From positions 158,682-222,681 of the forward strand of contig KN805408.1 in assembly GCA_000818945.1 (NCBI GenBank): DNA of 64,000 nt, in the 5' to 3' direction. The first letter of the stretch is position 1; every line of letters begins with the position of its first letter. Of this stretch, positions 38,571 through 48,301 are shown piece after piece. The position numbers were made by a program, and so were the translations under genes. The notes under the pieces were generated by a model. The model was given only the letters and a program-made list of their open reading frames with translations, did no database searches and was not told where the DNA came from. This stretch comes from Schizochytrium sp. CCTCC M209059 (lineage: Eukaryota > Sar > Bigyra > Thraustochytrida > Thraustochytriidae).

Positions 38571-39604
38571 CTAGCGAGAGTCCTTGAGACTCTCTTCGAT
38601 CGCACGCCGTACAAGCTCTTCCTCGTCGTCGGCGTCGTCGTCGTGGTCGTCGAAATCCTCGGCATCCAACTCGTCATGAGAAACGTTTTCGTGCGTAGAT
38701 CCCCTGTTGTGCATGCTCATTGCCAGAGCAGCCTGCAAGTCGGAGTCGCTTTCCTCGAGAGAATCAAAGGCGCCGACAGAGTAGCGTTCTCCGGCCGTAG
38801 CAGCGGTGCTGTGATTCCCATAGCTCGAAGAGGAGGCCATGCTTGCGCGCAATGCAGCGCGCAAATCAGGGTCATCGACATCGTCTGGATTCAGTCGCTG
38901 TGGTGCGGAATCATCTACACCAACGTCGTCGACGCCAGGAACAAACCAGTCGGACCTCTTGCCCATGGCGTTCATGTCTGTGAACAGGGGTGGAAGCGTA
39001 CCTTCAACAACAAAAATCGAGTATCCCTCCTCGCGGAGTTGACCCAAGTATGCTGACAAGTAAAAGAGCGAAATGCAAGCAGGTCGCTTTTTCAGAGAAT
39101 TGAGATCCCAGAGCTCCCCACGAATACTGCGAATACTGAACCAGTGGTTGGCAAGGTTGCAGACGAAAGCGACGTCTTCGCTTAAATTTGCATTGTCGCC
39201 GTTGAGATATTCGAGCAACTCGTTCACGGCCCTTCTATCTTGCACCAGCTTGAGGCCGTGACTCCGGTCCAAGGCCGTAGAGAGGACCTGGATCGAAAAG
39301 TTGCCAGAGTCGTCCACGTTATTCGAAGTACTTGTCGCTGTCGTAAAGTGGAGAATGCACGGATACGCGAAACAAGAAAAAACGTGAGCTAGCCATTCGT
39401 ACACGCATGGTTGTGATGGTCGTCTGACTTACCGCCGCCGTCTTCCATGAGGTGACGTTCCAGCGCATCGAGCTCGGCAGCAATCTCCGCAAGGTCATCA
39501 GGACCAAAATACGGCCCCTGCAGCAGGTTGTTTAGACAGTGCTGCCCGCACATGGACCCATACTGCTTTTCGTGGTAGATGGCCTCGGTCAACTCGTCCG
39601 TCAT
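38571..39604 (-). CDS. ATXN3: Ataxin-3-type Josephin deubiquitinase
   Basis: A two-exon minus-strand gene: exon 1 is 39604-39433 and exon 2 is 39337-38571, with a 95-bp phase-1 GT-AG intron; 312 aa. The Josephin domain has all three catalytic residues: Cys19 in GSMCGQHCLNNLLQG, His in NHWFSIR and Asn in WDLNSL. The conserved DDSGNFSIQVLS and EEGYSIFVVEG segments are present. The C-terminus has three ubiquitin-interacting motifs (DPDLRAALRASM, DSDLQAALAMSM, EEELVRRAIEESL). Ataxin-3 trims and edits ubiquitin chains in protein quality control. There is no poly-Gln tract. Confidence 0.95.
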
Positions 39605-41189
39605 GTTGCTCGGGTGTCTTTGAGCAAGGTTGTGTGATCAGAGGATAACGCGCCGCCGCCTCGCGCACGAAACTCTCCGTTCTCCGCGCCGCAGACGCTC
39701 GCTCTCTCGCTCTTTCGCTCTTTCGCTCGCTCGTCCCCTCGCCCGCCCGTCCGCTTTCTTGCTTGCTTGCTTGCTTTCCTTGCGCAGCCGGCGTTCGCGT
39801 GCGTGTGTGCTTTTGCGGGATTGCGAAGGGATTTTATTTATCATTGCCGACCATTGCTAATGATGGTGATCATCACGTTTTGACACATATACCGTCGTGG
39901 TCTGTCTACGCGCATCCGAGAGCGATTCCGAGTACGCGGAATGAAAATAAGTTAATAACTAATGAAGAGTCAAGGTTTCTCTTCCCGAATAGCAAAAGCT
40001 TGAGCACAAGTCTGCCAAGTATCGCATTTTTCGTCTCAATTTGACAAGAGTTGCGAAGAGGCCTATAATGTGAGAGCATCTTTTTGCCTTCCAGACATTG
40101 CTGTGCGCAGAGGCACAGGAAAACCTGGGATGCTTTCTAAGCCAATTATCGAAGCTCAGCTTTCTTCAACTTTTAATATTTTTTGTGCATTCAAGTTGTA
40201 AACTGGCATTTGAGTTATTTAGAATAGGTCCAAATGCTCATCTTTAGGCGCGGTAGACTTTCAAGAGATTACAAGGGTGACTATGCAGGCTCTCAATCTG
40301 TCGTCTGTTGCGTAGAAGGTACTGTGTTGTCTTGCATTCTTCTATCGAGGCGTCAGACATTCGCTCTTGCAATGAAAAAAGAAACCTTACCACTTGCTCC
40401 TCATTGAAGTATCCGAACAACCTCGGGTCTTCGCGAACGCCTGACGCCTGAGATTTAACATCTAGTGCCTGGTATGAGCATCGTCAATCTTTCCTGCCGT
40501 GGACCAACCAGTGACCAACGTCGCCTGAACATGGTCCACGTCACCTCAGGTGGTTGGCCGGTCAGCGTTGACCTCGAAGTCCCGACCTCAAGCGCCCGCT
40601 TCATCGAATGGTCAAGACAGCAAGAAGCTCGATGGACGAACAGTTTTAAGGTTCGAGTTCATTTGGGACCGGTCAGGTCAGCCAGGTCAGGTTACCGGTT
40701 ATAGCAGGTTGCAGATGGAAGCTTCTATCTGAGTAGCCCAAAACATGAAGCCAAACCAGGTTTTAATCCCCCAGTCCTGGCCTCCTTCCCGGCCATCGTG
40801 ATTGTCTGTTACCAGCCAGGCCATCGTCGCGCAGGGCGTGTGGCCAGCAGCTGCCGGACAAGCGGACGAGGTCGGGGAGCCCGAAGTTGGCGCGAGCGCG
40901 AGTCTCGCGCCTGTCCTTGCGCCGCAAGCGCGTGGCGCAAGGCCTTGTCCGATGATGCCCGTCATATTGCGCTATGTCCGCTAGCTTGCAGAGGAGGACT
41001 GACAGTTCTGCAACTCTACTAATACCTCCTAGTACGTATTTACTAGATAGGCGAGTAGTAGTAGTGACGAAGACTTGGCGAAGCGAACTCGGACGGCAGC
41101 AAAGACAGAATCCACGCTCGCTCGCTCGTTCACTCAACCGAAGCAGCAGAGGCAGCAGAGTACGCGGAGAAGGGAAAGACCGAGACACG
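39605..41189. other. Divergent intergenic region, 1.6 kb
   Basis: Lies between the ataxin-3 and nitronate monooxygenase starts. The first 200 bp are rich in CTCGCT and CTTG units. The 39.9-40.4 kb part is AT-richer than its surroundings. From 40.5 to 41.0 kb are CGGTCAGGTCAG-type short repeats and a GC-rich stretch. GAGTAGTAGTAGTG at 41050 may be a promoter element for the plus-strand gene. No frame is convincing. Confidence 0.5.
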
Positions 41190-42459
41190 ATGAAGGAGAC
41201 CATCCAGACGCCCGTGACCGAGAAGCTCGGGATTAAGGTACCCATCCTTCTGGCGGGCATGAGCGGCGTCAGCCATGGGGAGCTTGCGGCAGCGGTGTCC
41301 AACGCTGGAGGTAAGTCGAGAAAGGAACATGCGCAGGTGAAAAGCGAGGCGCGAGTGAAAAACGCAATGGCGACTTAGCGAGACGATTGGAACTCTAACG
41401 AAGAGGTGCTTCGGATGTGTCAACTTATATACGATTTCCTTTGCGTCTTTACTTCCCCCTTCCCCTCTTTTGATTGATACGGGGCGATCGTCCATATCCT
41501 GCACTGCGCTCATGACAGGTCTTGGCGTGATCGGCGGTCTTACGCTTTCGCCCAAGGTGCTTAAGAAGGAGATTGATGACCTCAAGGCGCACCTTACCGA
41601 CAAGAATCTCCCCTTTGGCGTTGATTTGGCCATTCCCCAGGTCGGCGGCAACGCACGCAAGACAAACCACGATTACACGCACGGCAAGCTCCCGGAACTG
41701 ATTGATCTCATCATTGAAGAGAAGGCAAGTCTTTTTGTCTGCGCCGTCGGTGTGCCGCCCCAGTGGGCCGTCGACAAGCTCCATGCCGCTGGTATTCCCA
41801 TCATGAACATGGTTGGCGCCCCCAAGCATGTGGACAAGGCTATTGCCAGCGGCGTCGATCTCATTTGCGCCCAGGGCACCGAGGGCGGCGGGCACACTGG
41901 TGAGATTGGCACCCTTGCGCTCATTCAGCAGTGCGTCGATCGCTGCAAGGGTCACAAGTCTCAGATGGATGGCAGCCCCATCATGGTGATTGGCGCTGGC
42001 GGTATTGTCAACGGCGCAAGCATCGCCGCAGCGCTCTCCCTCGGTGCCGAGGCCGTCTGGGTTGGCACTCGTTTCGTTGCCAGTGAGGAGAGCCATGCCA
42101 GCGACCGCCACAAGGCCCGTGTACTTGAAATTGGCCCGCTCGACACCACGCGAACGCTCGTGTACTCGGGACGGCCCCTTCGCGCCTACCAGTCGCCCTA
42201 CATCCGCGAGTGGCATACCAAGCGTGCGAGCCAAATTGATGAACTCTGCAGTAAGGGCATCGTCCCGTTCAGCTACGATTTGAATGAAGCCGAGAAGAAT
42301 GGCGAGCATTTCGACCTTGCGGGCAACTTCCCTCAGCTCATTGGCCAGGGTTGCGGACTCATCACTGAAGTCAAGCCTGCGGGTGTCATTGTCGAGGAGA
42401 TGATGACGGAAGCTATCGAGATTCTGCGCAAGGCCCCCTCCCGCATTGCCAAGCTGTAA
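41190..42459 (+). CDS. Nitronate monooxygenase (2-nitropropane dioxygenase family)
   Basis: A two-exon gene: 41190-41310 and 41519-42459. The 208-bp intron is phase 1 and splits a Gly codon; 353 aa. This is an FMN-dependent TIM-barrel enzyme that oxidises alkyl nitronates such as propionate-3-nitronate. Diagnostic segments are an N-terminal PILLAGMSGVSHGELAAAVSNAGG, the GVDLICAQGTEGGGHTG loop and VIGAGGIVNGASIAAAL with LGAEAVWVGTRF, which bind the FMN phosphate. The length is usual for the family. It is likely cytosolic, as no targeting signal is seen. Confidence 0.92.
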
Positions 42460-43061
42460 GTGGGCTAAGAGGCAACCCCCTTGTGAGAGTTTTTCTCCTC
42501 CACCTAAATTTCTTTCACTTATCTATCTACCTTCATCTTTTACTGTACGAAGCTTTTTTCTGATCCTGGTACGGCCAAGACCATCAGCCATTGAGACAAG
42601 AATTCTGAGATTACCTGAAAAAGGCCTGCACACACGGTTTCTTGTTTTTCGCCTTCTTTCTTTCATTCAACCTATTCGTGCTCAAGCTGGCTCAAATTAC
42701 ATTTCATCTCAGGCTACGGCCGAAGGACCAACGGCTTCGATGCTTTGTTTGATCACCACACGCTTCAGTCAGCCAGCTTGGGGTTTTCATTTTTTAGAGA
42801 AAAGAATAGGAAGGCATTGAGAAAGCGAGCTTTCGACTGACTGACAGACAGTGACTGACGGAGGACGAGGTGTCATCGTCATCGTTTTGTCAAAGCGCGC
42901 TTTACGAAAAAAAGAAATCACCGGCCGTGATGGCAACTCTAGGCCTGCTTGTGAATTCTTTCGCACACACGCAAGCACGAGACTTCTACGTTGACCGATT
43001 CAAAAGGAAAATTGTACAAAGCAAGAGACGAAACGAGAGCATTTTAGTGTTTACAGCAAAG
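42460..43061. other. Convergent 3' intergenic region
   Basis: About 600 bp between the stop codons of two convergent genes. AT-rich and pyrimidine-rich patches are consistent with 3' untranslated regions. No gene is visible. Confidence 0.5.
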
Positions 43062-43949
43062 TCACAGCAATCGCCGCTTTTTGGCCGTGTTGGTGTACGT
43101 ATGGCGAACCCACTCCATCTCAGCATTACGATCGTCAACAGTACCCAGCTTGATTTGAAACAGCTGCATCTCAAAGCGCGGCCCAACCTCGCTGAGCTCA
43201 ACATGCTCCTTGTCTACCGTGTTCGATTCACCGCCGAGTTTCTTAAATGTGTGATGGCGAAAGGAGATAAAGTCGCGGTTGTTTGAAAATGTAAGCACGC
43301 GCGTTGACTCTGGTTTGGGTACAGGAAAAAGGTACTTGAGAATGTTTGACGCGCGCTCCCCGAGTGCTGTGTTGAAGTTGTCGAAAATCAGGTGCGGGTA
43401 CGCCTCGGACATGGTGCCGCAATCCTCAATATCGTGCCGCATGACTGCGTTGGTAAGAGAAAAGGTCGCGGTCGGTCCATACGGCAAATGGCAAACGATG
43501 AGGGCGTCGGGCTCACCTCGGTGCTCCTGGACAATGACAATGTCTGTGAAGTCGTTGGACCGGCATGTATCTACAAGTTCTGCAAGCTTGACGTTACCAC
43601 GGTTGATGCGCTGCGAGTTGGGGAACATCAAACGCACCTCCTTGGCAAACTGTTTGAGACGAGAGCTCGGGTCCGACGAGGTAGTCACACAGATTTTCGG
43701 GTCTCGAACGCCCGCGTTCGCGTACTCGTCATCCATGTGCGTCTTGGGTTTGATGGTGAATTCATCGTCTCTGTCGAGTTCCTGGCGAAGCTTGCCTTGC
43801 TCGTCGCGCAGCTCCGTGGGGATCGGCTTGCCTGCTGCAAGGGCCTCCCGAATCTGGCGCTTCTTCTCGTACTGCTCCTTGTCCTTTCCCTCGAGCGACT
43901 TGCGGTAAATGTACTCCTTCCGCATACGAATGTGCTTGCGCAGCGACAT
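43062..43949 (-). CDS. IMP4: U3 snoRNP protein IMP4 (Brix domain)
   Basis: 295 aa from the ATG at MSLRKHIRMRKEYIYRK, matching the family start and length (human about 291). The N-terminal helix is followed by DDEYANAGVRDPKI, TTSSDPSSRLKQFAKE, the Brix core (FPNSQRINRG, VQEHRGEPDALIVCHLPYGPT, AVMRHDIEDCGTMSEAYPHLI), FRHHTFKKL, EVGPRFEMQLFQI and the end HTYTNTAKKRRLL. IMP4 acts with IMP3 and MPP10 in U3-dependent processing of 18S pre-rRNA in the nucleolus. The frame stays open for another 260 codons upstream, but homology sets the start at 43949. Confidence 0.96.
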   Translation of the reverse strand: MSLRKHIRMRKEYIYRKSLEGKDKEQYEKKRQIREALAAGKPIPTELRDEQGKLRQELDRDDEFTIKPKTHMDDEYANAGVRDPKICVTTSSDPSSRLKQFAKEVRLMFPNSQRINRGNVKLAELVDTCRSNDFTDIVIVQEHRGEPDALIVCHLPYGPTATFSLTNAVMRHDIEDCGTMSEAYPHLIFDNFNTALGERASNILKYLFPVPKPESTRVLTFSNNRDFISFRHHTFKKLGGESNTVDKEHVELSEVGPRFEMQLFQIKLGTVDDRNAEMEWVRHTYTNTAKKRRLL

Positions 43950-44164
43950 GTTTGCTACGCTCTGCTCTCTGTCGCGCCCCCTTTGGCCAGGTCCTCCTCC
44001 TCCGCGGCGCGCGCTTTGAGCCGAGGGCCACTCGCTCTTCTTCTTCGAGTTCTGTCGCATCGCCGTCCACTCAAGAGACGGCAATTCGGGGTCCCACTCC
44101 AGGCACCCAAAACCATTCTTGGGTTTTGTAACCGCTATTCTAATAACTGTAAATGTAACGGACG

Positions 44165-44425
44165 ATGAAGAGCTCATGGGAATCGACCAGAACATCATCG
44201 ACTTGTCGATGTGCTGGAGCAGCGATGGACTCTCGACCGGCAGCGTCGGAGAGCGAGAAAGCTTCTCTGCAGAGAGCAGAGCAACGCGTTCGTGAGGCCC
44301 GACTTTGGCAGTGGGAACTCGAGGACGTTTTGCTCGAACCTGCCATGCGACGTGCACGAAAAAAGATCGAGGCTGACCTTTTGCAAAAGTATCTTCAGGA
44401 GGAAAACGACCACCGCCGCTCTTGA
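44165..44425 (+). CDS. Possible small helical protein
   Basis: An 86-aa frame (66 aa if started at 44225, MDSRPAASE). The C-terminal 55 residues are strongly helical and charged (LQRAEQRVREARLWQWELEDVLLEPAMRRARKKIEADLLQKYL). This looks more like protein than chance sequence. It sits divergent from IMP4 with a 215-275 bp spacer and convergent with the next gene. I recognise no family; it might also be the last exon of a longer gene. Confidence 0.35.
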   Translation: MKSSWESTRTSSTCRCAGAAMDSRPAASESEKASLQRAEQRVREARLWQWELEDVLLEPAMRRARKKIEADLLQKYLQEENDHRRS

Positions 44426-44568
44426 ACGTCAAGCTAAAATATTGTAAAACACAACCATATGAAGCGATCAATCTATCGTTATCAACATCAAGCACAAAAA
44501 AACCAAAAGCATGCAAAGCCACACGAGAGCCGCACGAAAAGATATAAGATTCCCTTGATACAACGCCC

Positions 44569-47391
44569 TCACTGCCCAGACTTGGGCTTGATTGTATGCT
44601 GCCATGCAACCTTGCGATTCGTGAGAATCCGCAAGACTTGAATCGAAGAGTCCATAACGGCATTCTTGCCAACGAGACGAGTTGCGCCATCGGGAGTGCG
44701 CGTGGTTCCTTCGGCGCGAATAAAGTCACCCTCGAGTCGAAAACTGTCCACGACGCCGTGTTTAAGTGCAGAAAAGATGTCGTCTACTGTGGAACCCGGG
44801 AGCGACTGAAGACACTCGCGACGCTTGCCAGACTTGAGATCGGTCACAGGGTACACCAGCGTAGGTTCTCGGAGCGCGACCGCAGAGCTGATGCAGTCCA
44901 CGACGCCTGTCGATCCAAAAAAATCCATCACCTTGCGAGCTGCTTGGAGTTCCTTGCGTAACTTTGCTTCCTTGTTGTCTGTCGTTGACGAGGAAACGCT
45001 CTCTTGCAAATACCCAGGAGCGGCAAAAGCGCTCGAGCCGAAGGCATACTCGATTTTGCCTTCGCCCGCTAACGATAACAAATTTGTCTCGAGCATCGCA
45101 GAGCAAGGGACGGCAACGTATCCCTGCTCGAGAGCAACTTTCTTGGCTTGTGCCAGCTTTTCGAGACCCACCTCTTGACCGAATTTGGGGTTAAGAATGA
45201 GACGGTCGCACTTGTTGAGCGCCAAGCACATGGGAAAGCGCACGCTCAAAAAGTGCGCAATGAAACGGTGTAAATCAGCACGACTCCAGCGCTCCGCAAT
45301 CATTGGATCAAGCTTGCTCCGTGCCGCTGCAGCCGTAACAATACTTCGTGTCGGTCCTTGATAGCCCGTAAGCAAGGCCACCAGACGGTCTTCTGCCGCA
45401 TGTTCCGAGTTACGAGCGCGAGCCGCGCGAACCACGCCTCGCCACTTGGCGACGACATTGCCAAAAATCCAACGATGCAGCTCCTCGCGCACCCACTTGA
45501 TATCCTCCTCTGCAGTCGACGCAGATTGAACATCATCCATCACAGCCACACCATTGCGGTCGCTCGATCCGGAAACATCCACAACGTGAATGAGAACGTC
45601 AGCGTCGCACAAGTCATTAAGAAACTTGTTACCCTTGCCTTGACCCTTGTAAGCGCCAGGAATAAGCCCCGCAACATCCTTAATGAGGAGTGGAAGCAAA
45701 CGTCGTCCTTGGCCATCGCGGCCATGCTCGGTCTCAAAGGCAGCATCGCTCGGATTCGTCGCCTGATCAGTCACATCGTTTGAGGCCCACCATCCGACAC
45801 CATAGTTGGGCTCAATTGTCGTAAAAGGGTGCGCCGCTACCTTGGCGAGAGTTTGCAGGCGTGTTGTACAACAGAACAAGGTAGATTTGCCTGCCGAGGG
45901 CTTGCCTACAAGTCCTACGACAAACTTTTTCACACCTCGGCCCTTGGCCACGTGACCAGCGTCCTCTACAGGATTCTTTTGCCGTCGTGCAACCTCAATG
46001 CATGCCTCTTTTGTGGCCTTTTCTACGAGCTCGTTCTCAACGCTCTCCTCGGGCTCTTCCTCCCAGATTTTTCGCGTGCCAGGCAGCATGTCATCCTCTT
46101 CCTCGTCCTCGGCTAGATCTTCATCCTCCTTGCCACTCTTGGTGGCTGCAGCTGCTTTTGCCTTGGCATCTGACTCACCGCGCGCCTTGTCAAGCAGAGC
46201 AATGTTTTGCGGATCTTCAAGCCACGTTTCCGCAGCCGAAATTGCAGTGTACACACAGGGCATACCTGCCTGCTCACCGAGCTCGGCGCGCACATGCTGC
46301 AGCAACGCCGTCTCGACACGCTGCGGAAATTGAAGCATTCCGAGCGAATGTTCAATGTGTACCCGAGGCGCCTCCGCCGGGTAGTTGGCTGGATAATCTA
46401 CGACGAGCTCGAGTTTCTCGTGAAGGGGGGAGTCCTCGCATGCCAATCGGAACGCTAGAGCACCGCAAGGAGCTCCAGCGCCGCTCGCAGCCGGTCGGAT
46501 GATTTTCATCGTGTCAGGATAGATGGACTCGAGAGCCTCGATCTCGTCTCGCTGCTCCGCCGCACCTTCATCTGATGTGCACGTGGGCGGAGGTGGTGGC
46601 TCATTGGATTTCGGGGCCTGCTGCTGCTTCTCGGCTGCCTTGCTCGGCGACGGTGAAGAAGGGGGAGGAGGGGGAGCAAAAGTAGCTAACGGGGCCGAAG
46701 AGGCCATGATACGCTCGTGCTGCGCATTCAGAAAGTCTACGATGAGATTCCGTGACGGTGCGTTTGACGGAATAAGGTGGCCCTGATCGTGCTCGTAAAT
46801 TTGGGCGTTTGCAAACCGGGCAGCAAGCTCCTTGCTCGAACTAAGGTCCACAACGCGATCTGTACGTCCCATAATGTGCAAACTAGGGATTGGAATTTCC
46901 GCAAGCTCGGCATCCTGCCAAAAGGATGCCATGCTCGTCATGCATGGCGCGCCACCCAGAATCACGAACTCCAAACCCTGTCATTGGCGTCTTTGTCAGT
47001 CAATCGTTTCTCCACAGCAAGGTACGAATCTACTTACAGGAAATCTTGAAGGATTAGCGGCAATGCGCGCCGCGGCGGCGCCGCCCATGGAAAAGCCAAC
47101 AATGCCATCGAAGGGACCCTGTTCTTTCCAGACCTTTTCGAGCATGACAAAAGACTCCTGCAATGTGCGCGTCTTCTCTTCCTCATCGGCCTGGTGCCGC
47201 CACCACGTACGCGTCGGGACGCTGTCACCCTCGCGCAGCGGCAGCTCGTGCGGCGCGTCCACAAACACCAGATCCGCCGTCTTGCGCACCTTTTTCGGGA
47301 GCCATCCGAGCCGCGCGCGCAGAATCTCCTTCGTCTGACTGCTCCCGTGCAGGCACAGCACGCGCAGCAGTCCCTTGCCCGCCGCCGCCAT
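44569..47391 (-). CDS. FSH serine hydrolase + RWD + Ygr210/YchF-like GTPase fusion
   Basis: Two exons: 47391-47038 and 46977-44569, with a 60-bp phase-0 intron (GTAAGT...GACAG); 920 aa. Residues 1 to about 205 form an FSH1/OVCA2-type alpha/beta hydrolase with an intact triad: Ser101 in GFSMGG, Asp158 in GRTDR and His185 in DQGHLIP. The intron splits this domain, so the hydrolase and the rest must be one gene. A Pro/Ser-rich linker leads to an RWD domain (about 262-375; IEALESIYPD, YPANYPAEAP). An acidic helical linker follows, then an Obg-class GTPase: G1 GLVGKPSAGKST (473-484), G3 DVAGLIPGAYKGQGKGNKFL, G4 NKCD, and a TGS-like end with YPVTDLKSG and MDSSIQVLRI. This matches the Ygr210/archaeal YchF-like subgroup linked to ribosomes. 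Confidence 0.9.
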
Positions 47392-48301
47392 CCAGTTCTT
47401 TCCCTTCCCTAGCCCTGCCGCGCGCTTCCTGACGCACCACCGCTCAAGAGGTTCTGGATGAGAAAATGCGCGATCAATGACGACGCGTGCGATTTCATGA
47501 ATGTCCGAGGTAAATCCTTGGAAAAGGAGTGCAAGACCTGCGACTTGCGGCTCTGCCGGCCTCCGCCAGAAGAATCTTTCACGTAAATTTCCAAAGCACA
47601 TCAATCCTCGCACAAAAAGCAGCCACCAGCCAGAAGCGACACGAACATCCGCCCGCAAGTTCATTCATCCATATGCATGCCATGCCATTGATAATTTGCG
47701 AACGAAGACCGCTCGCTCTCGGAACGTGCTCTCTCTGAAGTTCATATGGCAGATCAGCCAGACAAAGCTTCTCCAGCATCACGCGCACTGTCTGTCTGAT
47801 CGCTTCGAAAAGGGCTGAGCGGTGAGCGGTGACCTTGCTCGTCTCTCGTTGGTCTTGTCTCCAAAAGATGCAGGTTGTTCATTCTCGTCTGCTTCGGGGA
47901 AATCGGGTTTACTTCGCGCTCACTTTGGGCGGAACAAGTTGAGAACAAGATTAAAAAATCCAAACCTGCAGCAACCGCGATCCTCGGGCGGCCCTCTTGC
48001 GAGCAAGACCACCGCCGAGGCCTTACCGGAGCGCCTGCCGGGCGGACGGACGGTCATCCGGCGCTCATTTGCTTGCAGCGTTGCAGCCTTGGACCCAGGC
48101 CAATTAAACGTGAGCTGCAGCACCGAAGACAAGCTCACGTGCTCGAACCCAAGCTGTCGAAAAATCTGCATGCATACTTGCGAGCTTGCAGTGCCCGCGA
48201 GTTTCAGGCCAGACGCTTGCTTGCCTTACTTTTTCACTTCTCGCTGCAGATAAACGAGACACTCAATACGTGCAAGGCTAGGCTCATACGTTTTGGTCGC
48301 A
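47392..48301. other. Divergent intergenic region, 910 bp
   Basis: Spacer between the fusion gene (minus) and the LRR-Roco-TIR gene (plus). It must hold both promoters. Frames here (for example 47875-48360) are unremarkable. No clear element is visible. Confidence 0.4.

Noticed and set aside
40465..41022. Short plus-strand frames in the ataxin-3/nitronate monooxygenase spacer
   Set aside because: 60-80 codons, no motif, not linked by plausible splice sites.
43950..44729. 260-codon upstream extension of IMP4
   Set aside because: The IMP4 family start is at 43949; the extension is atypical and overlaps the next gene's 3' end.
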